In this document: in pieces, positions 23,013 through 32,416 of the stretch
Layout of the letters: each line of letters begins with the position of its first letter
Numbering within the stretch: the first letter of the stretch is position 1
Source of the DNA: TK10-74A sp965217625
Lineage (GTDB): Bacteria > Chloroflexota > Dehalococcoidia > Bin125
Direction of reading: 5' to 3'
Assembly (NCBI GenBank): GCA_965217625.1
Contig: OZ244557.1
Span: forward strand, 62,001-126,000
DNA length: 64,000 nucleotides
The notes under the pieces: model-generated
Seen by the model: the letters and a program-made list of their open reading frames with translations, nothing else
Databases searched by the model: none
What the model was told of the DNA's origin: nothing
Position numbers and translations under genes: made by a program

Positions 23013-25289
23013 ATGAGCCGCCGTAACTATTGGACCACCCTGCGACAGCGGAAGATCTCACGCCGCACCATGTTGGGAGCCAGCGCCAAAGCCGGCGTTG
23101 GAGTTGCCGGGCTCGCGCTCGTCGGCTGCGGCGACGACGACGATGACGCCGCGCCGGCCGCCGTCGATACGTCGGCGATCGACGCGGCGGCGGGTGACGC
23201 CGCGGCCGCGGCGGAGGCCGCGAGCGCCGCCGCCGACGCCGCGGGCCGCGCCGCCGAAGCCGCCGAGGCGGCCTCGGCCCTGGCGGCCGAAGCGGCCGAA
23301 TCCGACGACGCCGAGCAGGCGGCCGCTGCCGCCCAGGCGGCTGCCGATGCCGCCGCCGATGCGGCCGACGCGGCCCGAGCCGCGGGCGACGCGGGCGCCG
23401 CGGCCGTCGCGCAGGCGGCCGCCGATGCCGCCGAGGCCGCCGCCGCCGCCGCGCGGGAGGCGGGCGCCGCGGACACCGCCGCTGCCGCCGCCGCCGCCCA
23501 GGCCGCGGCCGATGCCGCGGCTGCCGCTGCGGCGGCCGCCGGAGAGGCGTCCGCGGCGGCCGCCGAGACCGCCGCCGCCGCCGTCGCCGCCGCCGAAGAG
23601 GCCGCCGATGCCGCCCGCGAAGCCGCCGAAAGCGCGGCCATGGCGGCGGAGGACGAGCCGGCCGCGGCGGGCGGGCCGGTGTACGGCGGCAAGATCGTTC
23701 GCAGCGCCAATGCCGACATCGACCAGGGCTGGAACCCTTCCCGCTCCACCTCGGGCGCGGATGGCCTGAATTACTTCCAGTACATCTACGACAATGTGTT
23801 GGGGTACACCGACGATGGCTCGGGGAAAGCGGAGCTGGCCGAGAGTTGGGAGACCCCGGACGACGTCACCTACCTCTTCAACTTCGCGCCCGGCCGCGCC
23901 GTGTTCCAGGACGGCGCGCCGGTGGACGCCAACGCGATGCAGGCGAACATGGAGTTTCTGCAGACCGACGAGGAAGCCTCCGTCAACGCCCGCACCAATT
24001 CGGGTCTCGCCAACGCGGCGTCCTTCGGCGCGGTGGACGATGTCACCTGGCGGATGGTCAACAGCGAGCCGGTCGGGCCCACCCTCGCGGCCTTCTGGAC
24101 CCCGGGACTCTCGGGCGCGTTGATCTCACCGAATGCCTTCGAAACCGCCCATACCGATCCCGTCGGCGCCGGGCCGGCGCGCCCCGTGGAGTATCGCGTT
24201 GGGGAGCACTGGCTCGGGGAGAAATGGGACGGCTACTGGGATAACGAGCACGTCTACGCCGACCAGCTGGAGACCCGGGTCGTTCCCGACCCGAACAACG
24301 GCTGGGCCCAATTCCTTGACGGGGAGATCTCCTATGCACGTCCCCCCGGGGTAATGACCAGGGATCTGGCGGCGGAGTTGGAGGCCGACGGGTTCCAGGT
24401 GGCCACGGGGGTCGGCCAGGGTTGGAACGCACAGTGGTTCAATCTCAATCCGGCGGCCGAGGGCTTCAACATGTTCCGCGACCCCCGCCTGCGGTGGGCG
24501 TTCGGCCTCAGCGTGGACCGGGACGTCGTCAACGATCTGTCCATGGACGGCCTGGGCAGGGTCCCCGTGTGCAACACCAGTACGGAGAGTTGGGCCATCC
24601 GGGAGGGCGCGAATTACTACGACCCGCCCGACCTGGCGAAAGCCGCCCAGCTGCGGGACGCCGCGGGCTTCGGGGACGACAACCCCGTCACCGGCGACAT
24701 CCTGTCCTACAGCTGGGATCTGGCGCTGCTCACGGCGCAGGCGGTCTTCGCCCAGCTGCAGCAAGCCGGCTGGTCGGGGTTGAACTTCTTTACAGGCTCA
24801 GAGTCGGCGGTCCTAGACCGCTTTTTCCCGGCAAACGACCACGTCGCCGCCACCCTCACCTGGAATTCGCCGTTCGACCCGGACGCAACGACGACCCCGA
24901 CTGTTGATCTGGTCCTCAAGAACTGGATGTACGGCAGTCCCGCCGACGGCCCGGGGACCGGGCGGGCCAGCCTCGCGGACTACCCGAACGACCAGGTGCT
25001 GCAGGACATCGCGGAGACCGAAGAGCTCAACCATGCGGCCACGAAATTCGCCAGCCAGGAGGACCGCATCGAGCCCTACGACAAGGCGTTCGCCAGCTTC
25101 GGCAACGGCCACTCCTGGTCCGACCCCGACATCCAAGGACACCACTGGACGTACAACTGGATCCAGTTTGCGGCGGGCTTTGGCGCCCAGGAGAACCTCG
25201 AGGGAGGGTTCAAGGCGAGACCCGTCGATGGCTGGTCGAGCTCGAGCAGCGGCGGGCACGGCTACAAGGGGTTGTGGCACAACGTCTAG
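23013..25289 (+). CDS. Tat-type lipoprotein, oligopeptide ABC transporter binding protein with Ala-rich spacer
   Basis: The start is ATG 23013, with AAAGGGG six bases upstream. The 758-residue product has a twin-arginine signal (ISRRTMLGASAKAGVGVAGL) ending in the lipobox LVGC, Cys39. A poly-Asp stretch and then about 175 residues of nearly pure Ala/Glu/Asp helix follow. The SBP_bac_5 domain is from about residue 225 (GGKIVRSANADIDQGWNPSR onward). It should capture peptides or similar solutes outside the membrane for the permeases at 25573 and 26538. The helical spacer is exceptional for the family. Confidence 0.9.
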   Translation: MSRRNYWTTLRQRKISRRTMLGASAKAGVGVAGLALVGCGDDDDDAAPAAVDTSAIDAAAGDAAAAAEAASAAADAAGRAAEAAEAASALAAEAAESDDAEQAAAAAQAAADAAADAADAARAAGDAGAAAVAQAAADAAEAAAAAAREAGAADTAAAAAAAQAAADAAAAAAAAAGEASAAAAETAAAAVAAAEEAADAAREAAESAAMAAEDEPAAAGGPVYGGKIVRSANADIDQGWNPSRSTSGADGLNYFQYIYDNVLGYTDDGSGKAELAESWETPDDVTYLFNFAPGRAVFQDGAPVDANAMQANMEFLQTDEEASVNARTNSGLANAASFGAVDDVTWRMVNSEPVGPTLAAFWTPGLSGALISPNAFETAHTDPVGAGPARPVEYRVGEHWLGEKWDGYWDNEHVYADQLETRVVPDPNNGWAQFLDGEISYARPPGVMTRDLAAELEADGFQVATGVGQGWNAQWFNLNPAAEGFNMFRDPRLRWAFGLSVDRDVVNDLSMDGLGRVPVCNTSTESWAIREGANYYDPPDLAKAAQLRDAAGFGDDNPVTGDILSYSWDLALLTAQAVFAQLQQAGWSGLNFFTGSESAVLDRFFPANDHVAATLTWNSPFDPDATTTPTVDLVLKNWMYGSPADGPGTGRASLADYPNDQVLQDIAETEELNHAATKFASQEDRIEPYDKAFASFGNGHSWSDPDIQGHHWTYNWIQFAAGFGAQENLEGGFKARPVDGWSSSSSGGHGYKGLWHNV

Positions 25290-25533
25290 CTCCGGTCCCC
25301 TCTCCCTCCTGGGAGAGGGCTAGGGTGAGGGTCCGGCGCAGGCTGAGACCCCCTCACCCTAACCCTCTCCCCAGGGGAGAGGGGATCAGAACCTCACCCC
25401 CTGTCCCCCTCTCCATTGCTCTGCAATGGAGAGGGGGAACCCGAAGGAGAGTCCCCAGCGGTCGCCTCCACGTTCCCCCTCTCCATCCTTCTGGATGGAG
25501 AGGGGGACAGGGGGTGAGGTTCCGCCGGAGCGG
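25290..25533. repeat. Array of four REP-like CCCTCTCC hairpins
   Basis: Four palindromic units lie in tandem between the binding-protein and permease genes. Approximate spans are 25298-25336, 25350-25384, 25389-25438 and 25473-25525. The last two have stems such as CCCCCTCTCCAT with ATGGAGAGGGGG and outer arms AACCTCACCCCCTGTC or its complement. The array probably attenuates read-through so that the binding protein is made in excess of the permeases. Confidence 0.8.
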
Positions 25534-25572
25534 GCTTCGGGGGTGCGACCCCCGCGGCCGTGAGGATGTTCG

Positions 25573-26541
25573 ATGGCGCGCTACATCACCACGCGGATCG
25601 TCTCCTCGCTGATCATCCTGTGGATCATCAGCGTGCTCGTCTTCCTGCTCATGACCCTGCTGCCCGGCGATCCCACGTTGACGGGCGCCGGGCTGGAGGC
25701 GACCCCCGAGCACCGTGAGCTGCTCCGCGATCGCCTGGGCCTGAACGATCCGCTGCCGCAGCGCTACTTCGACTGGTTGTTCCACGCGTTGCAGGGTGAT
25801 CTCGGGGTGAGCCTGGCCAGCGTCAACGAGAGCGTCTCGATCAGCGCCCTGTTCGAGCGGCGCATCCCCGCCACGGTGGAGTTGGGCATCTTGAGCCTCC
25901 TCGTGGTCGTGACCGTGGCGGTGCCGATCGGCGTCCTCGCGGCGCTGAAGCCCGGGTCCAAGCGCGAAGTGGCGGCGAGCACAGCCATGATCGTGGGCAA
26001 CTCGATCCCGGAGTTCGTCACCGGCATCGCGCTGATCCTCGTGATCGCGCTGCGCTTCGACCTCCTGCCGGTCGGGGGCTATGTCGCCTTCACGGACGAT
26101 CCGATCGAGAACCTGAAGCGCATGGCGATGCCGGTGCTGGCCATCTCGCTGACCGCGACGACGCTGCTGATGCGCCAGACGCGTTCGGCCATGATCAACG
26201 TGCTCAGCGATGACTACATCCGCACCGCCCGCGCCAAGGGGCTGCGCGAGCGCGTCGTCGTCGTCCGCCACGGCCTGCGCAACGGCCTGATCCCGGTGAT
26301 CACGATCTTCGGCTTCCAGGCCGGGCTGATCTTCAGCGGCGCGGTGATCACCGAGAGCGTCTTCAACATCCCGGGCATGGGCCGCCTGTTCGTCGAGAGC
26401 GTCGTCGAGGAGCAGGACTACAACGTGATCCAGAACATCGTCATGTTCTTCGCGATCGCCACCCTGCTCGTGAATCTCCTGGTCGACCTCTCCTACACGC
26501 TGATCGATCCGCGCATCCGGACGGGCGGGAGGGCGCCATGA
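25573..26541 (+). CDS. ABC transporter permease, DppB/OppB-like
   Basis: The 322-residue integral membrane protein is the first permease of a dipeptide/oligopeptide importer. It opens with MARYITTRIVSSLIILWIIS and has about six membrane segments. The EAA loop that contacts the ATPase is at DDYIRTARAKGLRERVVVVR (about 215-235), followed by NGLIPVITIFGFQAGLIFSG. The stop overlaps the start of the second permease by four bases. No DppD/DppF-type ATPase gene is nearby. Confidence 0.93.
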   Translation: MARYITTRIVSSLIILWIISVLVFLLMTLLPGDPTLTGAGLEATPEHRELLRDRLGLNDPLPQRYFDWLFHALQGDLGVSLASVNESVSISALFERRIPATVELGILSLLVVVTVAVPIGVLAALKPGSKREVAASTAMIVGNSIPEFVTGIALILVIALRFDLLPVGGYVAFTDDPIENLKRMAMPVLAISLTATTLLMRQTRSAMINVLSDDYIRTARAKGLRERVVVVRHGLRNGLIPVITIFGFQAGLIFSGAVITESVFNIPGMGRLFVESVVEEQDYNVIQNIVMFFAIATLLVNLLVDLSYTLIDPRIRTGGRAP

Positions 26542-27464
26542 GCGGCGACCGGCCGCCCGCCGGATCGGCCGTCCTGGCGCGGGTGGGACTGCGCGAGCGC
26601 CCCTGGTACCGCGAAGCGCGCGCGATCGGGCGCGTCTACGGGCGCAACCGCCCGGCCGTCGTCGGCGCCGTGCTGCTGCTCGGCTTCGGGCTGGTCGCCG
26701 CCTTGGCCCCGCTGATCGCGCCCGCCGACCCGTACCTGCCCGCGACCACGCGCGAGGGCGTCTTCAACCCGCCCAGTTGGGATCACCTCGCCGGCACCGA
26801 CCACCTGGGCCGCGACGTGCTCAGCCGCGTGTTCTTCGGCGCCCGGATCGCCTGGCAGATCGTGCTGGTGGCGACCGGCGTCGCGGTGGGCCTCGGCGTG
26901 CCGCTGGGGCTGGTGGCGGGCTACGTGGGCGGCAAGCTCGACGAACTGGTGATCATGCGCTTCATCGACGCCGTCATGGCGCTGCCGGGCCTCGTCCTCA
27001 TTCTCGCCCTCACGGGCGCCGTCGGGCCCAGCATCACGAACACGATGATCATCATCGGGATCGTCTGGTCGCCCGGCTACGCGCGCCTCACGCGGGGCGT
27101 GGTGCTGCAGATCCGCCAGGAGGTCTACGTCGACGCCGCCCGCGCGATCGGGGCGACCCCGGCCCGGATCATGCGGCGGCATCTGCTGCCCAACGTGATC
27201 GCGCCGATCATGGTGCTGGCCTCGCTCTCGGCGGCCGGCATCATCCTGGTCGAGGCGGGCCTCAGCTTCATCGGCGCGGGCGTGCAAGAGCCCACGCCCG
27301 CCTGGGGGCGGATGGCCGCCGAGGCGAACAAGACCATCCTCACGCGCAGTGCCTGGCCGCTCGCCGGGCCGGCGATCGCGATCATCCTGCTCGTGATGGC
27401 CTTCAACTTCGTCGGCGACGGCATGCGCGACGCCTTCGACCCGCGCCTGCGGAATATTCGGTAG
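26538..27464 (+). CDS. ABC transporter permease, DppC/OppC-like
   Basis: The 308-residue second permease carries the N-terminal OppC-type segment (YGRNRPAVVGAVLLLGFGLV), the characteristic HLAGTDHLGRDVLSRVFFGA before the transport core, and the EAA loop EVYVDAARAIGATPARIMRR. It pairs with the DppB-like protein, overlapping it by four bases. The operon ends at 27464 without ATPase genes, so a shared ATPase elsewhere is implied. Confidence 0.93.
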   Translation: MSGDRPPAGSAVLARVGLRERPWYREARAIGRVYGRNRPAVVGAVLLLGFGLVAALAPLIAPADPYLPATTREGVFNPPSWDHLAGTDHLGRDVLSRVFFGARIAWQIVLVATGVAVGLGVPLGLVAGYVGGKLDELVIMRFIDAVMALPGLVLILALTGAVGPSITNTMIIIGIVWSPGYARLTRGVVLQIRQEVYVDAARAIGATPARIMRRHLLPNVIAPIMVLASLSAAGIILVEAGLSFIGAGVQEPTPAWGRMAAEANKTILTRSAWPLAGPAIAIILLVMAFNFVGDGMRDAFDPRLRNIR

Positions 27465-27471
27465 CGGCGGC

Positions 27472-27789
27472 CTAGGCAAACGGATCGACGTACACGCCGA
27501 TCTTGTGGATCACCACGTCGCCCGTGACCGACGTCTGGCAGCCCAGTCGCACCGGCTGCTCGAGCGCCCGGCGGCCGCGCTGCTCCCGCAGCGTGAACTT
27601 CTCCGCCTCACCCATCGGCGACAGCGCCGCCGCGCCCTCCACCACGCGGAAGAAGCAGTTCGAGCAGCGGCACTGCATGTCGCACTGGTTGGGCCAGTAG
27701 TAGCCGGCGTCGCGCGCGGCCTGCATGATCGTCACCCCGGCGGGCACGTCCAGATCGATCCCCAGGGGCTCCACCCGCACGCACGCCAT
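27472..27789 (-). CDS. 2Fe-2S ferredoxin
   Basis: The 105-residue protein begins at ATG 27789 with GGGGG upstream; an in-frame TTG two codons earlier is less likely. The beta-grasp fold signatures are VEPLGIDLDVPAGVTIMQAA and the cluster loop CDMQCRCSNC. The first, third and fourth Cys give the C-x5-C-x2-C spacing, with an extra Cys between. The fourth ligand is in RLGCQTSVTGD. It should carry single electrons to an oxygenase, reductase or biosynthetic enzyme; no partner lies beside it. Confidence 0.9.
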   Translation of the reverse strand: MACVRVEPLGIDLDVPAGVTIMQAARDAGYYWPNQCDMQCRCSNCFFRVVEGAAALSPMGEAEKFTLREQRGRRALEQPVRLGCQTSVTGDVVIHKIGVYVDPFA

Positions 27790-27811
27790 GCGCAATCCCC
27801 CCGCCCGTGGC

Positions 27812-27964
27812 TCACTCGTAGTTCGCCTGGTCGCCCACGATCTGCGGCCGGTGCAGATCCGTGTAGGTCTCCTCGCTGTCGACGCCCAGGGAGCTGTTGA
27901 TTAGGATCAGGAACAGCAGCCCCAGCAGCAGCGCCCCGATCCACAGGCCGAGCTTGCGTCGCAT
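27812..27964 (-). CDS. Small single-span membrane protein, 50 aa
   Basis: The product starts MRRKLGLWIGALLLGLLFLI with one membrane span after a positive N-terminus, then a polar tail (SEETYTDLHRPQIVGDQANY). The start ATG 27964 has GGGA close upstream, and a TAGGCT about 30 bases upstream could be its -10. It lies 22 bases before the ferredoxin gene and may be co-transcribed. The family is unknown. Confidence 0.6.
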   Translation of the reverse strand: MRRKLGLWIGALLLGLLFLILINSSLGVDSEETYTDLHRPQIVGDQANYE

Positions 27965-28026
27965 TCCCACACTCGCCCCCTCTGGGCACAGCCTAGCAAT
28001 CGCGCCGCCGCGCCCTCGGCCCCGTG

Positions 28027-28872
28027 CTAGCCGAACAGTTGCCGCTCGAGGAACGGCCAGACGGGCGACAGGCCTGCCGGCATGAAGTCCCAGTGCCCGT
28101 ACGGCCCCCAGTGGATCTCGCGCGGCTCCGGCATCGCCGCGAAGAAGCGCTCCGCCGACGCCGGCGGCACGATGTCGTCCCGTCGCCCGGCCACGACCAG
28201 CGTCGGCCGGTCCATCAGCGGCGCGAAGGTCGCCGGGTCGGTGATCTGCTGGGCGATCCGCTCCGCCTCCCCCGCCGAGGCCGGCAGCGGCTGCGCCGCT
28301 CCGCTGATGCAGAAGACCGCCGCCCCGACCCGCCCGTCGAGGCCCACGAACGGCGCGCCCCGCATCCCGCCCATGCTGAAGCCCACGAAGCCGACCCGCT
28401 CCCCGTCGACCTGCGGCCGCGTCAGGGCGTAGTCGAGCGCGCGCATCCAATCGACGGCCGTCTGCTGCGTCATCGCCGCCCGCCGCTGGGGGTAGCGCAT
28501 GAAGTCCTCCATCGTGATCGGGCGGGTGGCGCGCTCGCCGTGCCCGGCCTGATCGATCAGCACGCAGACCGCGCCTCGCTCGGCCCACTCCGACGCGGGC
28601 CAGAGCACGTAGTCGTCCGACTTGCCCAGCGTCGCCGGATGCGCGACGAGGACAGCCGGCCGCGGCCCCTCGCGTGCCGGATCCCACAGCACCAGCCCGG
28701 GCACGCGCGCGTCGTGCGTCGAGGTGATTTCGAAGCGTTCGGCCCGCAGCCCCGGCCCGAAGTCGAGCCCGGGCGCCTCCGCCGTCACGGCCTCCAGCGG
28801 GAGGTCGCGGTCGTAGGCGTAGAACTGTCGCAGCAGCGCGACGGGGATCGCCGGGTCGGACTGCTCGTCCAT
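28027..28872 (-). CDS. Alpha/beta hydrolase, dienelactone hydrolase/acetyl-esterase-like
   Basis: The 281-residue protein has an N-terminal cap (FYAYDRDLPLEAVTAEAPGL), then an alpha/beta hydrolase core: PAVLVAHPATLGKSDDYVLW, VCVLIDQAGHGER, the nucleophile elbow GFVGFSMGGMRG (G-F-S-M-G), TLVVAGRRDDIVPP with the acid, and HWGPYGHWDF with the His. There is no signal peptide. The start ATG 28872 follows GGGAGGGAG. The substrate is unknown. Confidence 0.88.
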   Translation of the reverse strand: MDEQSDPAIPVALLRQFYAYDRDLPLEAVTAEAPGLDFGPGLRAERFEITSTHDARVPGLVLWDPAREGPRPAVLVAHPATLGKSDDYVLWPASEWAERGAVCVLIDQAGHGERATRPITMEDFMRYPQRRAAMTQQTAVDWMRALDYALTRPQVDGERVGFVGFSMGGMRGAPFVGLDGRVGAAVFCISGAAQPLPASAGEAERIAQQITDPATFAPLMDRPTLVVAGRRDDIVPPASAERFFAAMPEPREIHWGPYGHWDFMPAGLSPVWPFLERQLFG

Positions 28873-28909
28873 GCCGCCGCTCCCTCCCGTCCGGCGACGC
28901 AGTGCGGGC

Positions 28910-31900
28910 CTACTCGTAGCGCAGCGACTCGGCCACCGTCTTGGTCGATGCCTGGTGCGCGGGCAGGTAGGTCAGCACGATCGTCGCCACGATGGCGATC
29001 CCGAAGAACAGCAGCAGCCGCGCGACGGGCACGTAGAAGCTGGCCCCGGCGGTGCTGCCGAAGACCCCCTCGTCGAACAGCCGCCAGGAGAGCACCAGGG
29101 CCATGCTGCCGCCCAGCAGCAGGCCGATCAGCGAGATGAAGCCCATCTCCAGCATCAGCCCCAGCCGCACGTAGCTCGCGCGGAAGCCGATCGCGCGCAG
29201 CACGCCGATCTGCTGCCGCCGCTCGACGACCGCCCGCACCGCCAGCACGCCCAGCGCCGCCAGCCCGGCCACCAGCCCCATCGCCGTGAAGCCCTGGAAG
29301 AGCCCCAGGATGGCGTTGAACGTGTCCTGCTGTTGCTCCAGCTCGTTCTTGATCGACAGCGTCTCCAGTTGCAGCGCCGCCTCGATCGCCTGCGCCGTCT
29401 CGAGCGCGTCGAAGCCGGGCGCCGAGCGCGCGAAGTGGCGCACCTCGTCGGCCGATTCGTAGAGCGCGAAGACGACGTCCTCGTGCGTGATCAGCGTCGG
29501 TCGCAGGTCGCCCTGCTCCACGGTCGCGATCCCGACGATCTGGTCGATGATGCCGATGATCGTCACGTCCTCCGCCGCCCCCCGCGCCGAGTTGCTCAGC
29601 CGCACCGTCACCTGCGGGATCTGCGCCGTGCTGACAGTGATCGACTCCGGCAGCCGGAAGTCCGTATCCGCGGTCGGTGAGAACGCCCCGTCCGACCCCG
29701 CCACCGCCGTCGCGGTGACCACCGCGTAGTGGCGGCCGTCGGGCCCCGGCGCGCGCAGCGCCTGCCAGACCGCCCGGTCCGACCCGAAGCCGAAGGCCCG
29801 CGCCTGCAGGATGACGCCGTTCTCGGTCAGGAAGCCGTCGTCGGCGCCGGCCACGAACAGCTGCCGGAACTCGGTGTCCTCGGCCGCCTCGACGAACGGC
29901 TGCCCGTCCGCCCCCAGCACGAGTGCCTCGGTGAAGCGGTCGAAGGCCTGCGACTCGACGGTCTGGATGTCGGTGCCGTTGCCGCTGCCCACGGACAGCC
30001 GGCTCACGCCCTCCAGTTGCGCCGTGAGGTCGCCGGCCCCGGCGTCGCGCAGCGCGGCCGGCAGGTCGTCGATGCCCGAATCGCGGTCGGCGTCGGCCTG
30101 CAGGTGGTAGCCGCCGGCCGCGGTGTCGCTCGTGAACAGCCGTGCGAAGTTGTCGTTGATCGTGGTGAACATCACCAGCGCGAACATGATGATCGCGATC
30201 ATCGCCATCGTCATGCCCGTGCGGAAGGGCGCCGTGGCCGGATACGCGACCGCCGTCTGCACGACCGGCCGCAGCCGCCCGAACAGCACCCCGACGCCGC
30301 GCAGCAGCAGCACGAACACGTCGAGGTTGACGATCACCATGATCACGCCCACCGTGACCATCGCCGCGCCCGAGAGGAAGAACAGCTCGGGCCCGCCCTC
30401 GACGTCGAAGCCCAGCACGCCCTCGTGGAACCACCTGCCCGCCAGCCAGAAGAACAGCACCACGCCGCTCGTGATGGTGTGCGCGAATCGCCCCGGCGTG
30501 GGGTAGCGACGTCCCAGCCGTCGCAGCAGCCAGGCCCCGCCCGTCAGCCCCGCCCAGAGCGGGAGGGCCGGCGTCAGGAGCGCCCGCTTGACGCGCGAAC
30601 CCGGCAGCCCCGGCCCGCCGATCTGCGCCCCGCCGAAGCGGCGCATCGTCAGCAGCAGGCCCAGCGGCGCCAGCGTCAGCCCGCCCAGGTAGACGAAGGC
30701 CGATCCGCCGTCGCCGGTGCTGAGCACCAGGTACAGGCCCAGCAGCGTGCAGAACGTCCACCACTCCTGCCGCCGCCGCATCAGCTGCCAGGCCGGCGTG
30801 AAGGGCCAGCCACCCAGCCGCTCCCGCGTCCGCGACGGCAGCGCGCCGGCCAGCAGCCCCCCGGCGACCAGCGTCAGCGGCGTCGTCCAGAGCAGCGCCA
30901 GGCCCAGCGGCGTCGTGATGATGCCCGAGAACGATACCCGCCGCCGCTCGCGGATCGAGGCCTCCGGGATGTCGCGGATCGCCGCCACGATGTTGAGCAC
31001 GCTGACCCGGAACGACGAGATCGCCACCGTGATGAAGGTCAGCACGATGCCCAGCCCCGCCGCCACGATCACGCTGCGCGGCTCGACGTGCCGGCTGAAG
31101 GTGAAGCCCAGGGCGGCGTCGAAGGCGCTATTCAGCACCCCCACCATCAGGAACGCGACGCCGATCCCCAGCACCGTCCCCACCAGCGCCGAGCCCACGT
31201 TGTAGGCCATGCCCTCGGCCAGGTAGGTCTCGACCAGGTGGCCGCGCCGCATTCCCACCGCCCGCGCGATGCCCATCTCCGACTTCCGCTCCTCGGCCAG
31301 CAGCACGAAGATCAGGAAGATCAGCAGCACCCCCGCCGCGATCGAGAACAGCCCCATCAGCAGGAACAACGACGTGAACAGCGACCCGAACAGCTCGGCG
31401 TTGTCGACGTTCTCCTGCTTGAACGGCGTCGATTCGAAGATGTGGCGGTCGAGGGCGTCGGCGTAGACGCGCTGATCGACCGGGACGCCGCCGTCGCGCT
31501 CCGCGATCGCCTGGTCGCGCAGGAAGACGTTGAGCAGCGCGTCGACCTCCATCGACAGATCGAGCGCCCCCGTCGTGCCGCCCGCCACGGTGACGCCCAC
31601 CCCATCCACCACCCCCGCCCGGTCAAAGATCGCCTGCGCCGCCTCCAGCCGGACCACGCCGCCCTGCGGATTCAGCAGATCCACCTGCCCGCTGACCAGC
31701 GTGTCCTCGGCCAGCCCCACCACCGTGAACGGGTGCTCCACCCCCTGCGCGCGGATCAAGATCTGGTGCCCCGGCTGCGCGGCCAGCTCCCGTGCCGCCG
31801 AGGCGTTGAGGATGATCGAGGTCGCCCCCAGGTCGCTCAGGTTCAGCGGCGCGCCGTCGACGCCCGGGATGCCGCCGATGGCGTCGACCTCCGCCGGGTC

Positions 31901-32380
31901 GAGCCCCAGCAGGAACGACAGCGCCAGCTGCTGCCCGCTGTCGAGGTTGCGAATCGAGACCGTGTCGAACAGCGCTCGCAGGAACCCGACGATCCGCTCG
32001 TCCTCCCCGAACGCCGCTTCCAAGTCGTCCGCGACGCGCTGCGGCACCACGGCCTCCGCCTGGGAGACGTTGCGGCCCGGCGTCGTCTCGTACTGCACCA
32101 GGTGGTCGACGCGCCCCGAGATCTCGATCGCCTGGGTGCGCAGGCTGTTGCTCAGCGTGTCGCCGGTCGTGAACGCCGACGAGATGATCAGCGTGCTCAG
32201 CATCAGCCCGAAGACGATCAGCAGCGTCTGCGCCCGCCGGCGCGGGATGTTGCGCAGCCCCAGCCGGAAGAACAGCGGATGCCGCAGCGCCAGATAGCCC
32301 ACGATCAGCGCGATGATGCCCAGCAGGACGATGATGATCACCATCAGCGTGTCCATGCTGAGGCCGAAGATCTCGTTCAC
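28910..32380 (-). CDS. FtsX/MacB-type ABC permease, 1156 aa
   Basis: The start is GTG 32380, after GGGAGG. A double FtsX architecture is visible: an N-terminal span with LRNIPRRRAQTLLIVFGLML, a large periplasmic domain (about 60-300), and the first FtsX three-helix bundle (about 315-470). A central hydrophobic region follows (about 490-690), then a second MacB-like periplasmic domain and a final FtsX bundle ending YLPAHQASTKTVAESLRYE. With the ATPase at 32417 it should drive export or extraction of a lipid, peptide or lipoprotein rather than import. It is unusually large for the family. Confidence 0.9.
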   Translation of the reverse strand: MNEIFGLSMDTLMVIIIVLLGIIALIVGYLALRHPLFFRLGLRNIPRRRAQTLLIVFGLMLSTLIISSAFTTGDTLSNSLRTQAIEISGRVDHLVQYETTPGRNVSQAEAVVPQRVADDLEAAFGEDERIVGFLRALFDTVSIRNLDSGQQLALSFLLGLDPAEVDAIGGIPGVDGAPLNLSDLGATSIILNASAARELAAQPGHQILIRAQGVEHPFTVVGLAEDTLVSGQVDLLNPQGGVVRLEAAQAIFDRAGVVDGVGVTVAGGTTGALDLSMEVDALLNVFLRDQAIAERDGGVPVDQRVYADALDRHIFESTPFKQENVDNAELFGSLFTSLFLLMGLFSIAAGVLLIFLIFVLLAEERKSEMGIARAVGMRRGHLVETYLAEGMAYNVGSALVGTVLGIGVAFLMVGVLNSAFDAALGFTFSRHVEPRSVIVAAGLGIVLTFITVAISSFRVSVLNIVAAIRDIPEASIRERRRVSFSGIITTPLGLALLWTTPLTLVAGGLLAGALPSRTRERLGGWPFTPAWQLMRRRQEWWTFCTLLGLYLVLSTGDGGSAFVYLGGLTLAPLGLLLTMRRFGGAQIGGPGLPGSRVKRALLTPALPLWAGLTGGAWLLRRLGRRYPTPGRFAHTITSGVVLFFWLAGRWFHEGVLGFDVEGGPELFFLSGAAMVTVGVIMVIVNLDVFVLLLRGVGVLFGRLRPVVQTAVAYPATAPFRTGMTMAMIAIIMFALVMFTTINDNFARLFTSDTAAGGYHLQADADRDSGIDDLPAALRDAGAGDLTAQLEGVSRLSVGSGNGTDIQTVESQAFDRFTEALVLGADGQPFVEAAEDTEFRQLFVAGADDGFLTENGVILQARAFGFGSDRAVWQALRAPGPDGRHYAVVTATAVAGSDGAFSPTADTDFRLPESITVSTAQIPQVTVRLSNSARGAAEDVTIIGIIDQIVGIATVEQGDLRPTLITHEDVVFALYESADEVRHFARSAPGFDALETAQAIEAALQLETLSIKNELEQQQDTFNAILGLFQGFTAMGLVAGLAALGVLAVRAVVERRQQIGVLRAIGFRASYVRLGLMLEMGFISLIGLLLGGSMALVLSWRLFDEGVFGSTAGASFYVPVARLLLFFGIAIVATIVLTYLPAHQASTKTVAESLRYE

Positions 32381-32416
32381 CGCTGATCCTCCCGCTCGCG
32401 CCGCCGCGGCCCGAGG

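Noticed and set aside
23098..23769. Pro/Arg-rich plus-strand frame inside the binding-protein gene
   Set aside because: It is a frame-shifted reading of the Ala-rich codons and has no start signal.
29729..32386. Open frame of 885 codons on the plus strand opposite the FtsX permease
   Set aside because: Its Arg/Gln/His-rich composition is typical of an antisense high-GC frame; the minus strand has clear membrane and FtsX features.
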